Positions 53,042 through 62,293 of a stretch of 64,000 bases of DNA are shown here, one piece after another. The translations under genes and the position numbers were made by a program. The notes below the pieces were generated by a model. That model was not told the DNA's origin, did no database searches, and worked only from the letters and a program-made list of their open reading frames with translations. The stretch spans positions 124,001 to 188,000 of the forward strand of contig DATHTE010000123.1 in NCBI GenBank assembly GCA_035463475.1, written 5' to 3'. Each line of letters begins with the position of its first letter. Within the stretch, counting starts at the first letter, position 1. The stretch comes from JACPDI01 sp035463475. Its GTDB lineage: Bacteria; Acidobacteriota; Vicinamibacteria; Vicinamibacterales; 2-12-FULL-66-21.

Positions 53042-54466
53042 TTATGAGATTGGCGGCCTGACGTAGCCGCCAACCTCGCGCTCGATCTGCGCGGCGACCG
53101 CCAGGATCACCTCCTCTTCGAACGGCCGGCCGACGATCTGCACGCCGATCGGCAGCCCGTCGGCGGACTTGCCCACCGGCACAACCACGGCCGGGTTCCC
53201 CAGGATGTTGAACCAGTGCGTGTACGTCATCGCGTCGAGGTACTCGACGTCGGTGCCGTCCACCGTCCAACTTCGCTCGCCGTGACGGAAAGCGGGGATG
53301 GCGGCGACAGGGCAGATGAGGACCTGGTGCACTTCCATCTGTCGGAGCAGCTTCGCGCGCGCCTCGTCGCGATCGATCCACGCATGAATGAAGCCGATGC
53401 TCGTCAGCGGGGGGCGCGGCGCGTCTCCCTTGAGAAACGCCTTCAGGATCGGCAGCGCGCGTTCCGCCCCTTCCAGCGTCTCCCCGAGCAGCATCAGCCC
53501 GACCTCGGCGAAGAAGATGTCCCACAGCTTCCGCGCCTGGTCGAGCCCATCGGGGCGGAACGGCTCCACGTGATGCCCCGCGCGCCCGGCCGCCCGCGCC
53601 GCCGTTCGCACCGCCTCGCGGGTTTCAGGCGTCACCATCGTCCGGCCGTCGTCCTCGAAGAAGCCGATACGCACGGCGCGGCCGCCAAGGGCGTCGTCGA
53701 TCGGGCTCACCGGCACCGGCGCCGCCATCGGATCGCCCGGTTCCTGCCCGGCGACCACGCGGAAGAGCTCGTAAACATCCCGCACCGTCCTCGCCATCGG
53801 GCCGACGACGCCAATCAGGCAGAAGGGCCCGAGGCAGGCGGGCTGGTGGCCGGTCGCCGGCACGCGCCCGGGCGTGGGTTTCAGGCCGCAGATGCCGGTG
53901 AAGTGCGCCGGCACGCGGATCGAGCCTCCACCGTCGCTGCCGATGCCGCCGGCCGAACAGCCCGCGGCGATGGCCGCCGACTCGCCGCCGCTCGATCCGC
54001 CTGGCGTCAGCTCGAGCCGCCACGGGTTCGACGTCCGTCCATGCAGCGGGTTGTCGGACTCGTATCCCATCAGCATTTCCGCCACGTTCGTCGTCCCCAG
54101 GATGATTGCGCCGGCCGCGCGCAGCCTGGCGACGACCGCCGCATCGACGGTGGCGATGGTGTCCTTGCGCGAGGGGCTTCCGGTCTCGCAGCGGAGGCCC
54201 GTCACCTCGATCGCGCTCTTCACGGTGACGGGAAGCCCGCCGAGCGAGCCGCGCGGCACGCCCCGTGCCGCCAGGTCGTCCTGCGCCCGCGCCTCGGCGA
54301 GCGCCGCCTCCCGGCGGACATCGACAAAGGCGTTCAGCTCGGGCTGAAGGCGATCGATCTGTTCGAGGTGAGCGTGGACGACGGCCGCCGCCGACATCTC
54401 GCCGGCGGCGATCGATCGGACGATCTCGGTCGCGGGACCGTGCAGGAGCGAACGACCGTGTGGCAT
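53042..54466 (-). CDS. Amidase-signature-family hydrolase
   Basis: A 474-residue enzyme with the complete Ser-cisSer-Lys triad: Lys in LPVTVKSAIE, cis-Ser in TPGGSSGGESAAIAAG, and nucleophile Ser in GSDGGGSIRVPA. The architecture is that of general amidases, as in AmiE-like or GatA-related enzymes without GatCAB context. No signal peptide. The ATG shares one base with the stop of the preceding remnant (TGATG), so it may depend on translational coupling from the cyclase operon. Substrate unknown. Confidence 0.9.
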   Translation of the reverse strand: MPHGRSLLHGPATEIVRSIAAGEMSAAAVVHAHLEQIDRLQPELNAFVDVRREAALAEARAQDDLAARGVPRGSLGGLPVTVKSAIEVTGLRCETGSPSRKDTIATVDAAVVARLRAAGAIILGTTNVAEMLMGYESDNPLHGRTSNPWRLELTPGGSSGGESAAIAAGCSAGGIGSDGGGSIRVPAHFTGICGLKPTPGRVPATGHQPACLGPFCLIGVVGPMARTVRDVYELFRVVAGQEPGDPMAAPVPVSPIDDALGGRAVRIGFFEDDGRTMVTPETREAVRTAARAAGRAGHHVEPFRPDGLDQARKLWDIFFAEVGLMLLGETLEGAERALPILKAFLKGDAPRPPLTSIGFIHAWIDRDEARAKLLRQMEVHQVLICPVAAIPAFRHGERSWTVDGTDVEYLDAMTYTHWFNILGNPAVVVPVGKSADGLPIGVQIVGRPFEEEVILAVAAQIEREVGGYVRPPIS

Positions 54467-54714
54467 CAGGCGATCGCGGCGGCTGCCTTTCGAACGCGGA
54501 CAGGGACGTTCTTATGATACGGCGTCTTCGTCAGCGGATCGCACTCGTCTGAGGCCGTGAGCAGGTTGATGAGCGGACCGTGCGTGGCTCGCTCACCCGT
54601 GTCGGCCATCCGGAACCCGACGGCCCAGGGCAGCGCGAGCTGGTTGCCCTGCCCCGCGCCGCCATCGAAGGCGAGGGCGAGCGGACCGTGCTCCCCATCC
54701 ACCGCGGCCGTCAC
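54466..54714 (-). pseudogene. Isolated C-terminal remnant of a molybdopterin oxidoreductase
   Basis: An 82-codon frame from a GTG that overlaps the cyclase stop (GTGA) to the amidase start. Its C-terminal half (GPLINLLTASDECDPLTKTP, then YHKNVPVRVRKA) looks like the last 40 residues of the molybdopterin-dinucleotide-binding domain of formate dehydrogenase or nitrate reductase-like enzymes. The segment before it (NQLALPWAVGFRM) has drifted. No upstream catalytic part exists; the cyclase gene ends where it should be. Likely a relic of a lost gene, possibly still translated because it couples cyclase to amidase. Confidence 0.55.
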
Positions 54715-56543
54715 ACCGCGGCGAGAGCCTTCATGCTCACCACCTCGTAGATCTTGAGGTCCTTCGTCTTCCCGCGCAGCTGCGTGTCGGGCATCTGCCG
54801 GCACTCGAACTCGCCCGACACGGCCTGGTGGGTCGTCTCCGAAATCAGGATCGTCGTCCCGAATTCCTTGTTGAGGGCCTGGAGACGCGACGAGGTGTTG
54901 ACGCCGTCGCCGACCACCGTGTACTCGAGGCGCTTGCGCGACCCGATGTTACCGACGATCACGGAATCGGTGTGGATGCCCACGCCGATCGCGATCGGGG
55001 GCTTGGCGGACATGGCGCGGACGCCGTTGATCTTGGCCAGCAGCGCCTGCATCCGCAGGGCGGCGAGCACGGCGTTCCGCGGGTGGTTCGGATCGTCGCT
55101 GATCGATCCGAAGACCGCCATGAGCCCGTCGCCGAGGAACTTGTCGAGGACGCCGCCGTGTTCGAACACCGCGTCCACCATTTCGGTGAAGTAGTCGTTC
55201 AGGAACGAGACCACCTGCTGCGGCGTCATTTGCTCCGACATGCCGGTGAAGTTCCGGATGTCGGAGAACAGCACGGTGACCGTCTTCTCCGCGCCGCCGA
55301 GATCGACCTGCCCCTTGAGGATTTCGTCCGACACCTGCGTCGCGATGTAGCGGCCGAAGACCTCCTTGACGTGGTCCCGCTCCTGGAGGCCGGCGGCCAT
55401 CTCGTTGAGTGTGGCCGCGAGCCGTCCCGCGATGTCTCGGCCTTCGATCGGCACCCGGCTGGTCAGGTCGCCCGACCCGATCTTGTGGGCGAACTCGCCG
55501 AGGGCGTGGAGCGGCTGGTTCACCGACCGCGTCACCTGGTGCGCCATCACGATGCTGACGATGAGCAGCAGCCCGATCGCGGCCGCAAGCTCCTTTCGCA
55601 GCTTGCGGACGGGCGCCACCAGCTCCGCCGCGTCGATCTCCGTCAGGAGGACCCACGGCTGCCGCTCCACGGTGCCGGGGTTGTCGATCGGCCGGTAGAC
55701 GAACAGCTTCTCGTCCCCTCGATCGTTCAGCGCGACCACCGATCCGACGGTCCGGGTCTCCCTCGCGCGACGCACCGCGGGATACGACGACACGTCCCGC
55801 TCGAGGCGCGCGGTGTCGTGGTGCGCCACGACCTGCCCGTCGCCGTCCACCATCGCCGCATAACCCGAGGCGTTGAACTTCAGGCTCCCCACCAGGTCGG
55901 CCAGCTCGGACTGCAGGTCGAACCGCGTCCCGATTGCGCCGCGCACCAGCCCTGAGGGATCCCGCAGCGGTTCGCTGATGAACAGGACCTGCCGGTTGAA
56001 CGCCTTCGACCGATCGGCGTCCGACACGAACGGCTTGCCATCGAGGTTCGCGCCGATCGCCTGCCTGCTGACCGGCTCTGTGGTTTCGATCCGGCTGCTC
56101 GAGGCGATGAGCCGTCCCTGTTCGTCGAACAGGTGAAGCTCCAGGAGGCGCTCGTTGATGCTCAGAGCCGCTTGCAGGCGAACGCCGAGGGCGGCGGCCG
56201 TCTCCTTGCGGTCCAGGAACGGCAGCAACGTCGTGCCGAACCCGTTCAACTGGCGGCTGACGTTCTCCAGCTGGTTGGTGAGCTCGGCGTCGATGATCGC
56301 GCCGATGTCGGCGAGCTGATCGACCACCTCCTGCTCGAGCAGCCGTTTCGCCGACTCGTAGCCCCAGATCCCGATGACGGTGGACGCCATGAGCGCGCCG
56401 CCCACCATTGCGATGAGCAGCGAATACAGGAACCCCTGCTCGAACCGCGCCAGCATGCGCTTCCGCAGCATGAACACGTACACGGCGGCAGCGGCCGACC
56501 AGATCAGCCCGGCGGCGAAGATGGCGATAAGGATGGAGTTCAC
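54711..56543 (-). CDS. Membrane class III adenylate/guanylate cyclase
   Basis: A 610-residue protein. Two N-terminal membrane segments (about 1-25, 40-62) lead to a periplasmic dCache-like sensor domain (about 70-320). A further helix near 330-350, a HAMP domain (HQVTRSVNQPLHALGEFAHK) and a class III cyclase domain (about 420-600) follow. Metal-binding Asp residues lie in LFSDIRNFTGMSE and KFLGDGLMAVFG; the substrate region shows RLEYTVVGDGVNTSSRL. It lies five bases after the patatin gene, whose product has an intact cyclic-nucleotide domain. Confidence 0.9.
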   Translation of the reverse strand: MNSILIAIFAAGLIWSAAAAVYVFMLRKRMLARFEQGFLYSLLIAMVGGALMASTVIGIWGYESAKRLLEQEVVDQLADIGAIIDAELTNQLENVSRQLNGFGTTLLPFLDRKETAAALGVRLQAALSINERLLELHLFDEQGRLIASSSRIETTEPVSRQAIGANLDGKPFVSDADRSKAFNRQVLFISEPLRDPSGLVRGAIGTRFDLQSELADLVGSLKFNASGYAAMVDGDGQVVAHHDTARLERDVSSYPAVRRARETRTVGSVVALNDRGDEKLFVYRPIDNPGTVERQPWVLLTEIDAAELVAPVRKLRKELAAAIGLLLIVSIVMAHQVTRSVNQPLHALGEFAHKIGSGDLTSRVPIEGRDIAGRLAATLNEMAAGLQERDHVKEVFGRYIATQVSDEILKGQVDLGGAEKTVTVLFSDIRNFTGMSEQMTPQQVVSFLNDYFTEMVDAVFEHGGVLDKFLGDGLMAVFGSISDDPNHPRNAVLAALRMQALLAKINGVRAMSAKPPIAIGVGIHTDSVIVGNIGSRKRLEYTVVGDGVNTSSRLQALNKEFGTTILISETTHQAVSGEFECRQMPDTQLRGKTKDLKIYEVVSMKALAAV

Positions 56544-56548
56544 GGCGA

Positions 56549-58522
56549 TCAGCCCGTCGCGACGCGGACGCCGGGGGCGGCCTGGCGGATGGGCCCGAGC
56601 TTCGCCTCGATCGCCTTGTCGATGAGCGGCAGCGCTTTCTCAGCGGCGGCTGCGCCGCGCTCGATCAGCTCGTCGGCCCGGTAGTACTCGATCCAGGTGA
56701 AGTCGGACAGGTCCGGGTTGATCAGGACGTCCGCCGAGATCGCTTTGAAGTTGCCGAGCTCGTATTGAAGAATCTGCAGCGAGTTCATGACGATGTCGAA
56801 CAGGTTCGGCATGTCCTGCCCGTCGCCGAAATACGAGAGCGGGTTGAAGGCGTTCATCCGTCGATAGAAAGACGACAGCACCGTCTCGACGCCGCGTTTC
56901 ATCGGCGGGACGACGTTGACCGCGATCGTGATGTCGGCCCCCATCTCCGTCGCGACGCCCGCCGGCACCGGGTCGGCGACGCCGCCGTCAACGAGCACCC
57001 GCTCGCCCGCGCGCAGCGGCGCGAGGACCATCGGCACCGACGAACTCGCGCGATACGCCCTCTCGAGGCTGCCCGATCCGATCGCCACCCGCTCGCCCGA
57101 CTCGATGTCGGTCGCGACCGTGCGGCAGGGCAGCACAAGCTGCTCGAAGCTCTCCTTCCCCTTCAGATAGGGGCGCATCATCGACACGAACCGCTGCCCG
57201 GACAGGATGCCCGGCTTCAGGAAGAACGTGGGATCCGAGGCGAAGAGAAAATTGCGGCGCGTCCCCAGCTCGCGCGCGATCTGGATCATTTCGTCGATGC
57301 TCAGGCCCGCGGCGTATCCGACAGCCACGATCGAGCCCTGGCTGCAGCCGGCGACCAGGTCGATCGGAACGCCGTGCTCTTCGAGGACTTTCAGCACGCC
57401 GAGGTGGGCGAGGCCGAACGCCGCGCCTCCACCCAGCGCGATGCCGATCGACATGCCGAGCAGTTTGTGCGCGAGGCGGAACATCGGAAGGGCCGGCGCG
57501 GACCGCGGGTTGGCGCGGATGAACTCGCTGGCTTCGACCGTCGGCCCCGCGAAGATCGGGCTGTAGGGGATGACGAACGGCTCGCTGCTGCTGATCGGGA
57601 TCGGCCGGGAAGTCGGATTGAACAGGTTCACCACGCGGTGGAGCGTCATCGAGCGCAGATCGCCAATCCCTGGGTCGTCGTCGGCCGCATCCACGAGCGC
57701 GACAAACGAGTCGGCGTACGCCGGCGCCGACTCGATCAATCCCGGGATCTGGGACCCCAGGTCGAACACGATGAAACTGAACGAGTCGCTCAGCCGGGAG
57801 ACGAGGTTCGACAGCAGATCGCCATAGCCACGGCTGTCGAGATCGCCGGGCACGACGATCTGCAGCGTCGTCGGGCGGCCGTCCTCGTTGGGCGGCACCC
57901 ACTTGCGCGGCGCGAATTCCAGCTCGCCTGACAACAGATCGAGGACGCTGGGCCGGGGCGCCTCGTCGCTCGGGCGCACCTCGACGTACACCACTTCGGT
58001 GTTGGTGATCTGCCGCAGGATGCCGGCGAGCGCATGCGCGACCAGCGTTTCTCCTTTCAGCCCCCGCCGACTCGCGACGGCGATGGCCGTGGTCGCCCGC
58101 CGGATGCGCTCGGCGCGCGTCACGCCCGCGAGCCGCTTGGACAGCACGCGCGCGAAGTACTCGATCGCCTTCGGATTGCGGAGAAACAGGTGATCGAACG
58201 CCGGCTTGTCCACCGCGAGCAGCCGGACGCGCCGTGCCGCGGTGACCGTCGCGGTCCGCGTGCCCCCCTGCAGCAGCGCCATCTCGCCGAAGTAGTCTCC
58301 GCGGCGGAGCGTGCCCGTCTGCCGCGGCGGCCGGCTCGCGTCCCAGACCTCCAGCTCGCCGTCCAGCACCACGTAGAACGTGTCGCCTGGGTCGCCGAGG
58401 CGGACCACGACGTCGTCTTTCGCGAAGGTGACTTCGCGGAACAACCGCTCGGCGGCCTCGAGCTCCGGTCGAGTGAAGAAGCTGAAGATCGGGATGGAGG
58501 CGAGGAACTCGAGATCGGCCAT
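56549..58522 (-). CDS. Cyclic-nucleotide-binding patatin-like phospholipase (NTE type)
   Basis: A 657-residue protein. Residues 1-140 form a CNB domain with a well-conserved cassette (YFGEMALLQGGTRTATV). A middle region of about 200 residues is like the linker of RssA/NTE proteins. The patatin domain (about 360-560) has oxyanion loop ALGGGAAFGLAHLG, nucleophile Ser in GCSQGS, and catalytic Asp in DGGVADPVP. NTE-type enzymes deacylate phospholipids or lysophospholipids. With the cyclase directly downstream, cAMP or cGMP control of membrane lipid turnover is a reasonable inference. Confidence 0.9.
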   Translation of the reverse strand: MADLEFLASIPIFSFFTRPELEAAERLFREVTFAKDDVVVRLGDPGDTFYVVLDGELEVWDASRPPRQTGTLRRGDYFGEMALLQGGTRTATVTAARRVRLLAVDKPAFDHLFLRNPKAIEYFARVLSKRLAGVTRAERIRRATTAIAVASRRGLKGETLVAHALAGILRQITNTEVVYVEVRPSDEAPRPSVLDLLSGELEFAPRKWVPPNEDGRPTTLQIVVPGDLDSRGYGDLLSNLVSRLSDSFSFIVFDLGSQIPGLIESAPAYADSFVALVDAADDDPGIGDLRSMTLHRVVNLFNPTSRPIPISSSEPFVIPYSPIFAGPTVEASEFIRANPRSAPALPMFRLAHKLLGMSIGIALGGGAAFGLAHLGVLKVLEEHGVPIDLVAGCSQGSIVAVGYAAGLSIDEMIQIARELGTRRNFLFASDPTFFLKPGILSGQRFVSMMRPYLKGKESFEQLVLPCRTVATDIESGERVAIGSGSLERAYRASSSVPMVLAPLRAGERVLVDGGVADPVPAGVATEMGADITIAVNVVPPMKRGVETVLSSFYRRMNAFNPLSYFGDGQDMPNLFDIVMNSLQILQYELGNFKAISADVLINPDLSDFTWIEYYRADELIERGAAAAEKALPLIDKAIEAKLGPIRQAAPGVRVATG

Positions 58523-58657
58523 GGCCTAGGGATTCAGACCGGCAGGCGAGCGCCTCGCGGCGCGGCCTCCGTTCGTATTATGTTGTTGGAAAGACATAGC
58601 ATACTCGCCCTTTCGGGACGACACAACAGCGAGCGCTCCCGCCGCCCGGCGGTCGGG

Positions 58658-59356
58658 TCAGAGGGCGGGCTGGACCCCCCGGCCGACGACCTCGATGACG
58701 GTTGGCGCGTGGGTCGGCCGGTAGTCTTCGTCGCAGATGCTGACGTTGTAGATCGGGACGCCGCGGTGCTCGTACACCCCGAAATCACGGTGGATATGGC
58801 CGCATATCACCATCAGCGGCCGCACGCGCTCGATGGCCCGAAGCAGTTCCTCGGAGCCGACGTGCTCCTTCCGGCCCGGCCCGGTGAGCTCGAGGTCGCC
58901 GTATCCGAACGGCGGCTGGTGGCTCACGATGATGTCCACGTCGTCGGGAATCGACCCGTAGATGGCCGCGAGCTCGCGCGGCGGCTTCATCAGCGCCCAG
59001 TCCATGAACGGGTTCGACCAGGGGGACAACCAGATCTTCAGGCCGTCGCACTCCACGACTTCGTCCACCAAGACGCGGACCGGCAGGTCCGCCACGAGCT
59101 TGGCGCGGTGCCGGCCCCGCTCGGCGACGAAGTCATGATTGCCCCACGTCATCAGTTTGCGATCGCGCGGCAGGGGAATCGCGGAGGCCCAGACCGTGAA
59201 GGGGAAGCGCAGCCAGGCCTCCTGGACTTCCGGATCGTCAATTGCCCGCGCGTCCTCGAAGCGGTCCGGGCAGATGTCGCCGGCCAGGATGAGCAGATCG
59301 CACGGGGGGACATCCGGCAGCTCCCCGTGCAGGTCGGACATGGCGATCAGCTTCAT
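58658..59356 (-). CDS. Calcineurin-type metallophosphoesterase
   Basis: A 232-residue protein from ATG 59356, in an ATGA overlap with the preceding gene. Metal-binding motifs in order are SDLHGE, LAGDICPDR, TWGNHDF, VSHQPPFG and ICGHIHRDFG, the full dinuclear metal site of the family. The short form resembles small cytosolic phosphoesterases. Substrate unknown; a phosphodiesterase activity would fit the nearby cyclase, but that is speculation. Confidence 0.9.
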   Translation of the reverse strand: MKLIAMSDLHGELPDVPPCDLLILAGDICPDRFEDARAIDDPEVQEAWLRFPFTVWASAIPLPRDRKLMTWGNHDFVAERGRHRAKLVADLPVRVLVDEVVECDGLKIWLSPWSNPFMDWALMKPPRELAAIYGSIPDDVDIIVSHQPPFGYGDLELTGPGRKEHVGSEELLRAIERVRPLMVICGHIHRDFGVYEHRGVPIYNVSICDEDYRPTHAPTVIEVVGRGVQPAL

Positions 59357-59682
59357 GGTGACTGCCGCGAGCGCCCTCCGAACATCCAGAACACCGGTGC
59401 CAGCATGATCCCGAGCGTCAATGCCATCGGGAGGGTCGCCACGTAGAGGCCGGTCTCGATCCACCCGCGCTCGCGGCGCGCGACCGGCGCCGGGCGCGGC
59501 TCGACGCGCCGCTCGACGGGTCGTGGGGCCGCCGTCCTGCCGTTGCCGTCGATCACGGTCCACGGTCCGCCGCCACTCGTCGGCGTGACAGCCGCGGGCG
59601 CAGGGTTCACGGCTGCCGGTGGGGGAGCGGGGACGGACGGCACCGGGATGTCTGGCACCGGCGCCGCGTCGGATCGATACAC
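59353..59682 (-). CDS. Proline-rich protein with C-terminal membrane helix
   Basis: About 109 residues if started at GTG 59682 (start uncertain; the frame stays open upstream into parA). A Pro/Ala-rich stretch (VPDIPVPSVPAPPPAAVNPA) and an Arg/Pro-rich segment lead to a C-terminal hydrophobic helix (YVATLPMALTLGIMLAPVFWMFG). Composition suggests a tail-anchored protein with a flexible cytosolic arm. It lies between ParA and the phosphoesterase, overlapping the latter. I do not recognise the family. Confidence 0.5.
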   Translation of the reverse strand: MYRSDAAPVPDIPVPSVPAPPPAAVNPAPAAVTPTSGGGPWTVIDGNGRTAAPRPVERRVEPRPAPVARRERGWIETGLYVATLPMALTLGIMLAPVFWMFGGRSRQSP

Positions 59683-59722
59683 CCAGCCAGTTCGCGCGTC
59701 CTCGCGCCCCTCGCGCGCCAGA

Positions 59723-60532
59723 TCAAATGATGGCTTCGTCCGGCTCGGACCGCGTCGCCGGCTCGCCGGTGCGTGTGTCGGCTCCGCCGGCGACGAAGGC
59801 GACGAAGGCGTCGTAGTCTTCCGCCGCCCGGCTTCGCGGCGCGTACTCCCAGATCGTTTGTCGCTGCGCGATGGCATAGGTCACATCAATACACTGCCGG
59901 ATGCCGCGCCGGTAGAAACGGGCGCCCATTTCCGGGTCGGAATCGAGAACGTCGAATGCCGCGCGCGTGGCGTTCGTCGCGGCGTTGACGCAGGTCGGGA
60001 CCACCGCCAGCAGTTCGAGCGGCCGATCGGGCCAGAGCTCGCGGATTTCGTGGACGCCGGCGAGCGTCTGGCGCGCGCCGACGATGGCCATGCCCTCCAT
60101 CGTCACAGGGACGATCAGGTCGCTGGCGTAGAGCAGGGCGTTGTAGGTCAGCAGGCTCATCGCCGGCGAGGTGTCGACGACCACGAGGTCGTAGCCCTTC
60201 AGCCCGGCGAGGCGCCGCGCGAGGATCGTCTCTCGCTGGGTTGCGCCGGCCAGCTGCGCTTCGAGGGAGAACACAGCCGGCGTCGAGGTGATCACGTCGA
60301 GGCCCTGGCGAACGTCGCGGACAATCGCGGCGTCGGGCGGCACCATGCCGAGCATCACCTCGCGAATCGTGGGATCGCGATGGACCCCGAGGGCGTGGCC
60401 GACATTGCCCTGCGGATCGGCATCGATAAGCAGGACGCGCGCGCCACTCCGGGCCATCCCGGCGGCCAGATGGATGGCGGTCGTGGTTTTACCCACACCG
60501 CCTTTCATGTTCACGACCGCGATCGGCTGCAT
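59723..60532 (-). CDS. ParA/Soj-family ATPase
   Basis: A 269-residue deviant-Walker ATPase: KGGVGKTTTAIHLA at the N terminus, DADPQGN, and LVVVDTSPAM. ParA proteins dimerise on DNA with ATP and position chromosomes, plasmids or protein cargo. No parB or parS-like element is visible next to it, so it is more likely an orphan that positions another cargo. The Pro-rich membrane protein downstream could be that partner. A TATAAT is 15 bases before the ATG. Confidence 0.88.
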   Translation of the reverse strand: MQPIAVVNMKGGVGKTTTAIHLAAGMARSGARVLLIDADPQGNVGHALGVHRDPTIREVMLGMVPPDAAIVRDVRQGLDVITSTPAVFSLEAQLAGATQRETILARRLAGLKGYDLVVVDTSPAMSLLTYNALLYASDLIVPVTMEGMAIVGARQTLAGVHEIRELWPDRPLELLAVVPTCVNAATNATRAAFDVLDSDPEMGARFYRRGIRQCIDVTYAIAQRQTIWEYAPRSRAAEDYDAFVAFVAGGADTRTGEPATRSEPDEAII

Positions 60533-60546
60533 TGGGGACTGGCGGC

Positions 60547-60552
60547 ATTATA
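60547..60552 (-). promoter_or_regulatory. -10 box before parA
   Basis: Minus-strand TATAAT, perfect consensus, 14 bases upstream of the ATG at 60532. Transcription would start within about 8 bases of the start codon, giving a nearly leaderless mRNA. A -35 match is not evident. Confidence 0.35.
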
Positions 60553-60708
60553 CGGCACGCGCCCGGCGGCCGCATCAGGGTTTCGTTCCGGACGGGCGCC
60601 TCGGCCTCACGGCCGGGCTGAACCTCGACAGTCGCAGGCACACCGCATTCGTGTGGCGATCGCGGGCGCGCGAAGGCATAATCGTGCCCCTCGACCGGGA
60701 GCGCCGCG

Positions 60709-62277
60709 ATGCCCGATGTCGTCTTTGTCAACCCGCGGTTCGAACCCTCGTACTGGGGAATGGAGTACGCGTTGCCGCTGCTCGGCAAGGGGGCAGCGAT
60801 GCCCGTCGCTGCCCTTCCCCTCCTCGCCGCCCTCACGCCTCCAGGCTACGGCGTCAGGATCGTCGATGAGAACGTCACGCCCATCGACTTCGATCGGCTC
60901 GCCTCGGCGGACATCGTCGCGGTGACTGGAATGAGCGTGCAGCGCCAGCGGATGACGGAGATTCTCACCGAGTTCAAACGGCGTGGCGCGTTCACGGTCG
61001 TTGGCGGGCCGTGGGTGACCGTGAAGGAGGACTATTTCGGGACTCTCGCCGACGTGATCTTCGTCGGCGAAGCTGAAGAGACGTGGCCGGCGTTCCTGCT
61101 CGATTTCGCCGCCGGGCAGCACCAGCGCCGCTACGAGCAGCCTGAGAAGACCGACCTGAGTCACATCCCGGTGCCGCGGTACGACCTGCTGCCGATGCAC
61201 CGGTACGTCTTCGGCAGCGTCCAGCTCTCGCGCGGATGCCCGTTTCAGTGCGAGTTCTGCGACATCATCGTCACGTTCGGCCGCCGGCCGCGCTACAAGA
61301 CCGTCCCGCAGATCACTGCCGAGCTCGACGCGCTGAAGCGCCAGGGCATGCAGATCGTGTTCATCGTCGACGACAACCTGATTGGGAACCGGCGCTTCGC
61401 GCGGGCGGTCCTGCCCGAGATCGCGGACTGGCAGAAGCGCAACGGCTACCCGTTCATCTTCACCACCGAGGCATCGCTCGATCTGGCCGAGCAGGACGAC
61501 ATCATGCGGATGATGCTCGACGCCAACATCCTGAGCGTGTTCGTCGGGGTCGAGAGCCCGGACGAAGAGGCCCTTCGCGAGACGCGCAAGTTCCAGAACC
61601 TGATCAAGCACGCGACGGTACTGGAGCGCGTCCACCGGATCCAGGACGCGGGGCTCGAGGTCTGGTGCGGCATGATCGTCGGCTTCGATCACGACGAGCC
61701 GCAGGTCTTCCGGCGGCAGCTCGAGTTCCTGCAACGATCGCGCATCTCCGACGCGATGGTCGGCATGCTCTTCGCGATTCCGAAGACGCCGCTGTACGAC
61801 CGGCTGGCGGCGGAGGGACGGCTCGATCCGCAGGATGGGTCGCCGTTCGGCACGAACGTCCTGCCGCTCAAGATGAGCCGCGACGAACTGCGCGACGGCT
61901 ACGTGAACATGATGCGGACGCTGTACGAGCCGCGCGCGTACTTCGAGCGCCTCGACGATTTCACCACTCGTCCGGCGTTCCGGTTCGCGCCGCGGCAGAG
62001 AGAATACATGCGGAAGCACCCGCTCTCGCGGGTCGCCTGGAGCGCGAAATACGTACTGGGAGGCGCCGTGCTCTTTCTCCGGCTCATGCACCGGGTGGCC
62101 CAGTCGGACCTTCGGGCCGAGTATCGCCGCCGGCTGCTCCGGCTGGTCGCGCGCCACAAGCGGGAACCGGCGCTCTGGTTCGCGTACGCCCTCAAGTGCG
62201 CGATGCACTATCACTACTTCACGATGACAACGGAGATGAGCGTCGAGCGCGGCGCGATCGTCAACTCGTATCAGTAG
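60709..62277 (+). CDS. B12-binding-domain radical SAM protein (DUF4070-type)
   Basis: A 522-residue protein. Residues 1-150 resemble a cobalamin-binding fold (VGGPWVTVKEDYF, VIFVGEAEETWP). The radical SAM cluster site CPFQCEFC has Cys177, Cys181 and Cys184. Motifs IVFIVDDNLIGNRRFAR and FVGVESPDEEALRETRKFQN are typical of hopanoid or other lipid-modifying HpnJ/HpnR-like and DUF4070 members. The C terminus (DDFTTRPAFRFAPRQREYMR and after) fits DUF4070. Substrate unknown. A ribosome site CGGGAGCG precedes the ATG. Confidence 0.85.
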   Translation: MPDVVFVNPRFEPSYWGMEYALPLLGKGAAMPVAALPLLAALTPPGYGVRIVDENVTPIDFDRLASADIVAVTGMSVQRQRMTEILTEFKRRGAFTVVGGPWVTVKEDYFGTLADVIFVGEAEETWPAFLLDFAAGQHQRRYEQPEKTDLSHIPVPRYDLLPMHRYVFGSVQLSRGCPFQCEFCDIIVTFGRRPRYKTVPQITAELDALKRQGMQIVFIVDDNLIGNRRFARAVLPEIADWQKRNGYPFIFTTEASLDLAEQDDIMRMMLDANILSVFVGVESPDEEALRETRKFQNLIKHATVLERVHRIQDAGLEVWCGMIVGFDHDEPQVFRRQLEFLQRSRISDAMVGMLFAIPKTPLYDRLAAEGRLDPQDGSPFGTNVLPLKMSRDELRDGYVNMMRTLYEPRAYFERLDDFTTRPAFRFAPRQREYMRKHPLSRVAWSAKYVLGGAVLFLRLMHRVAQSDLRAEYRRRLLRLVARHKREPALWFAYALKCAMHYHYFTMTTEMSVERGAIVNSYQ

Positions 62278-62293
62278 GAGCGGCCTGGCACGC

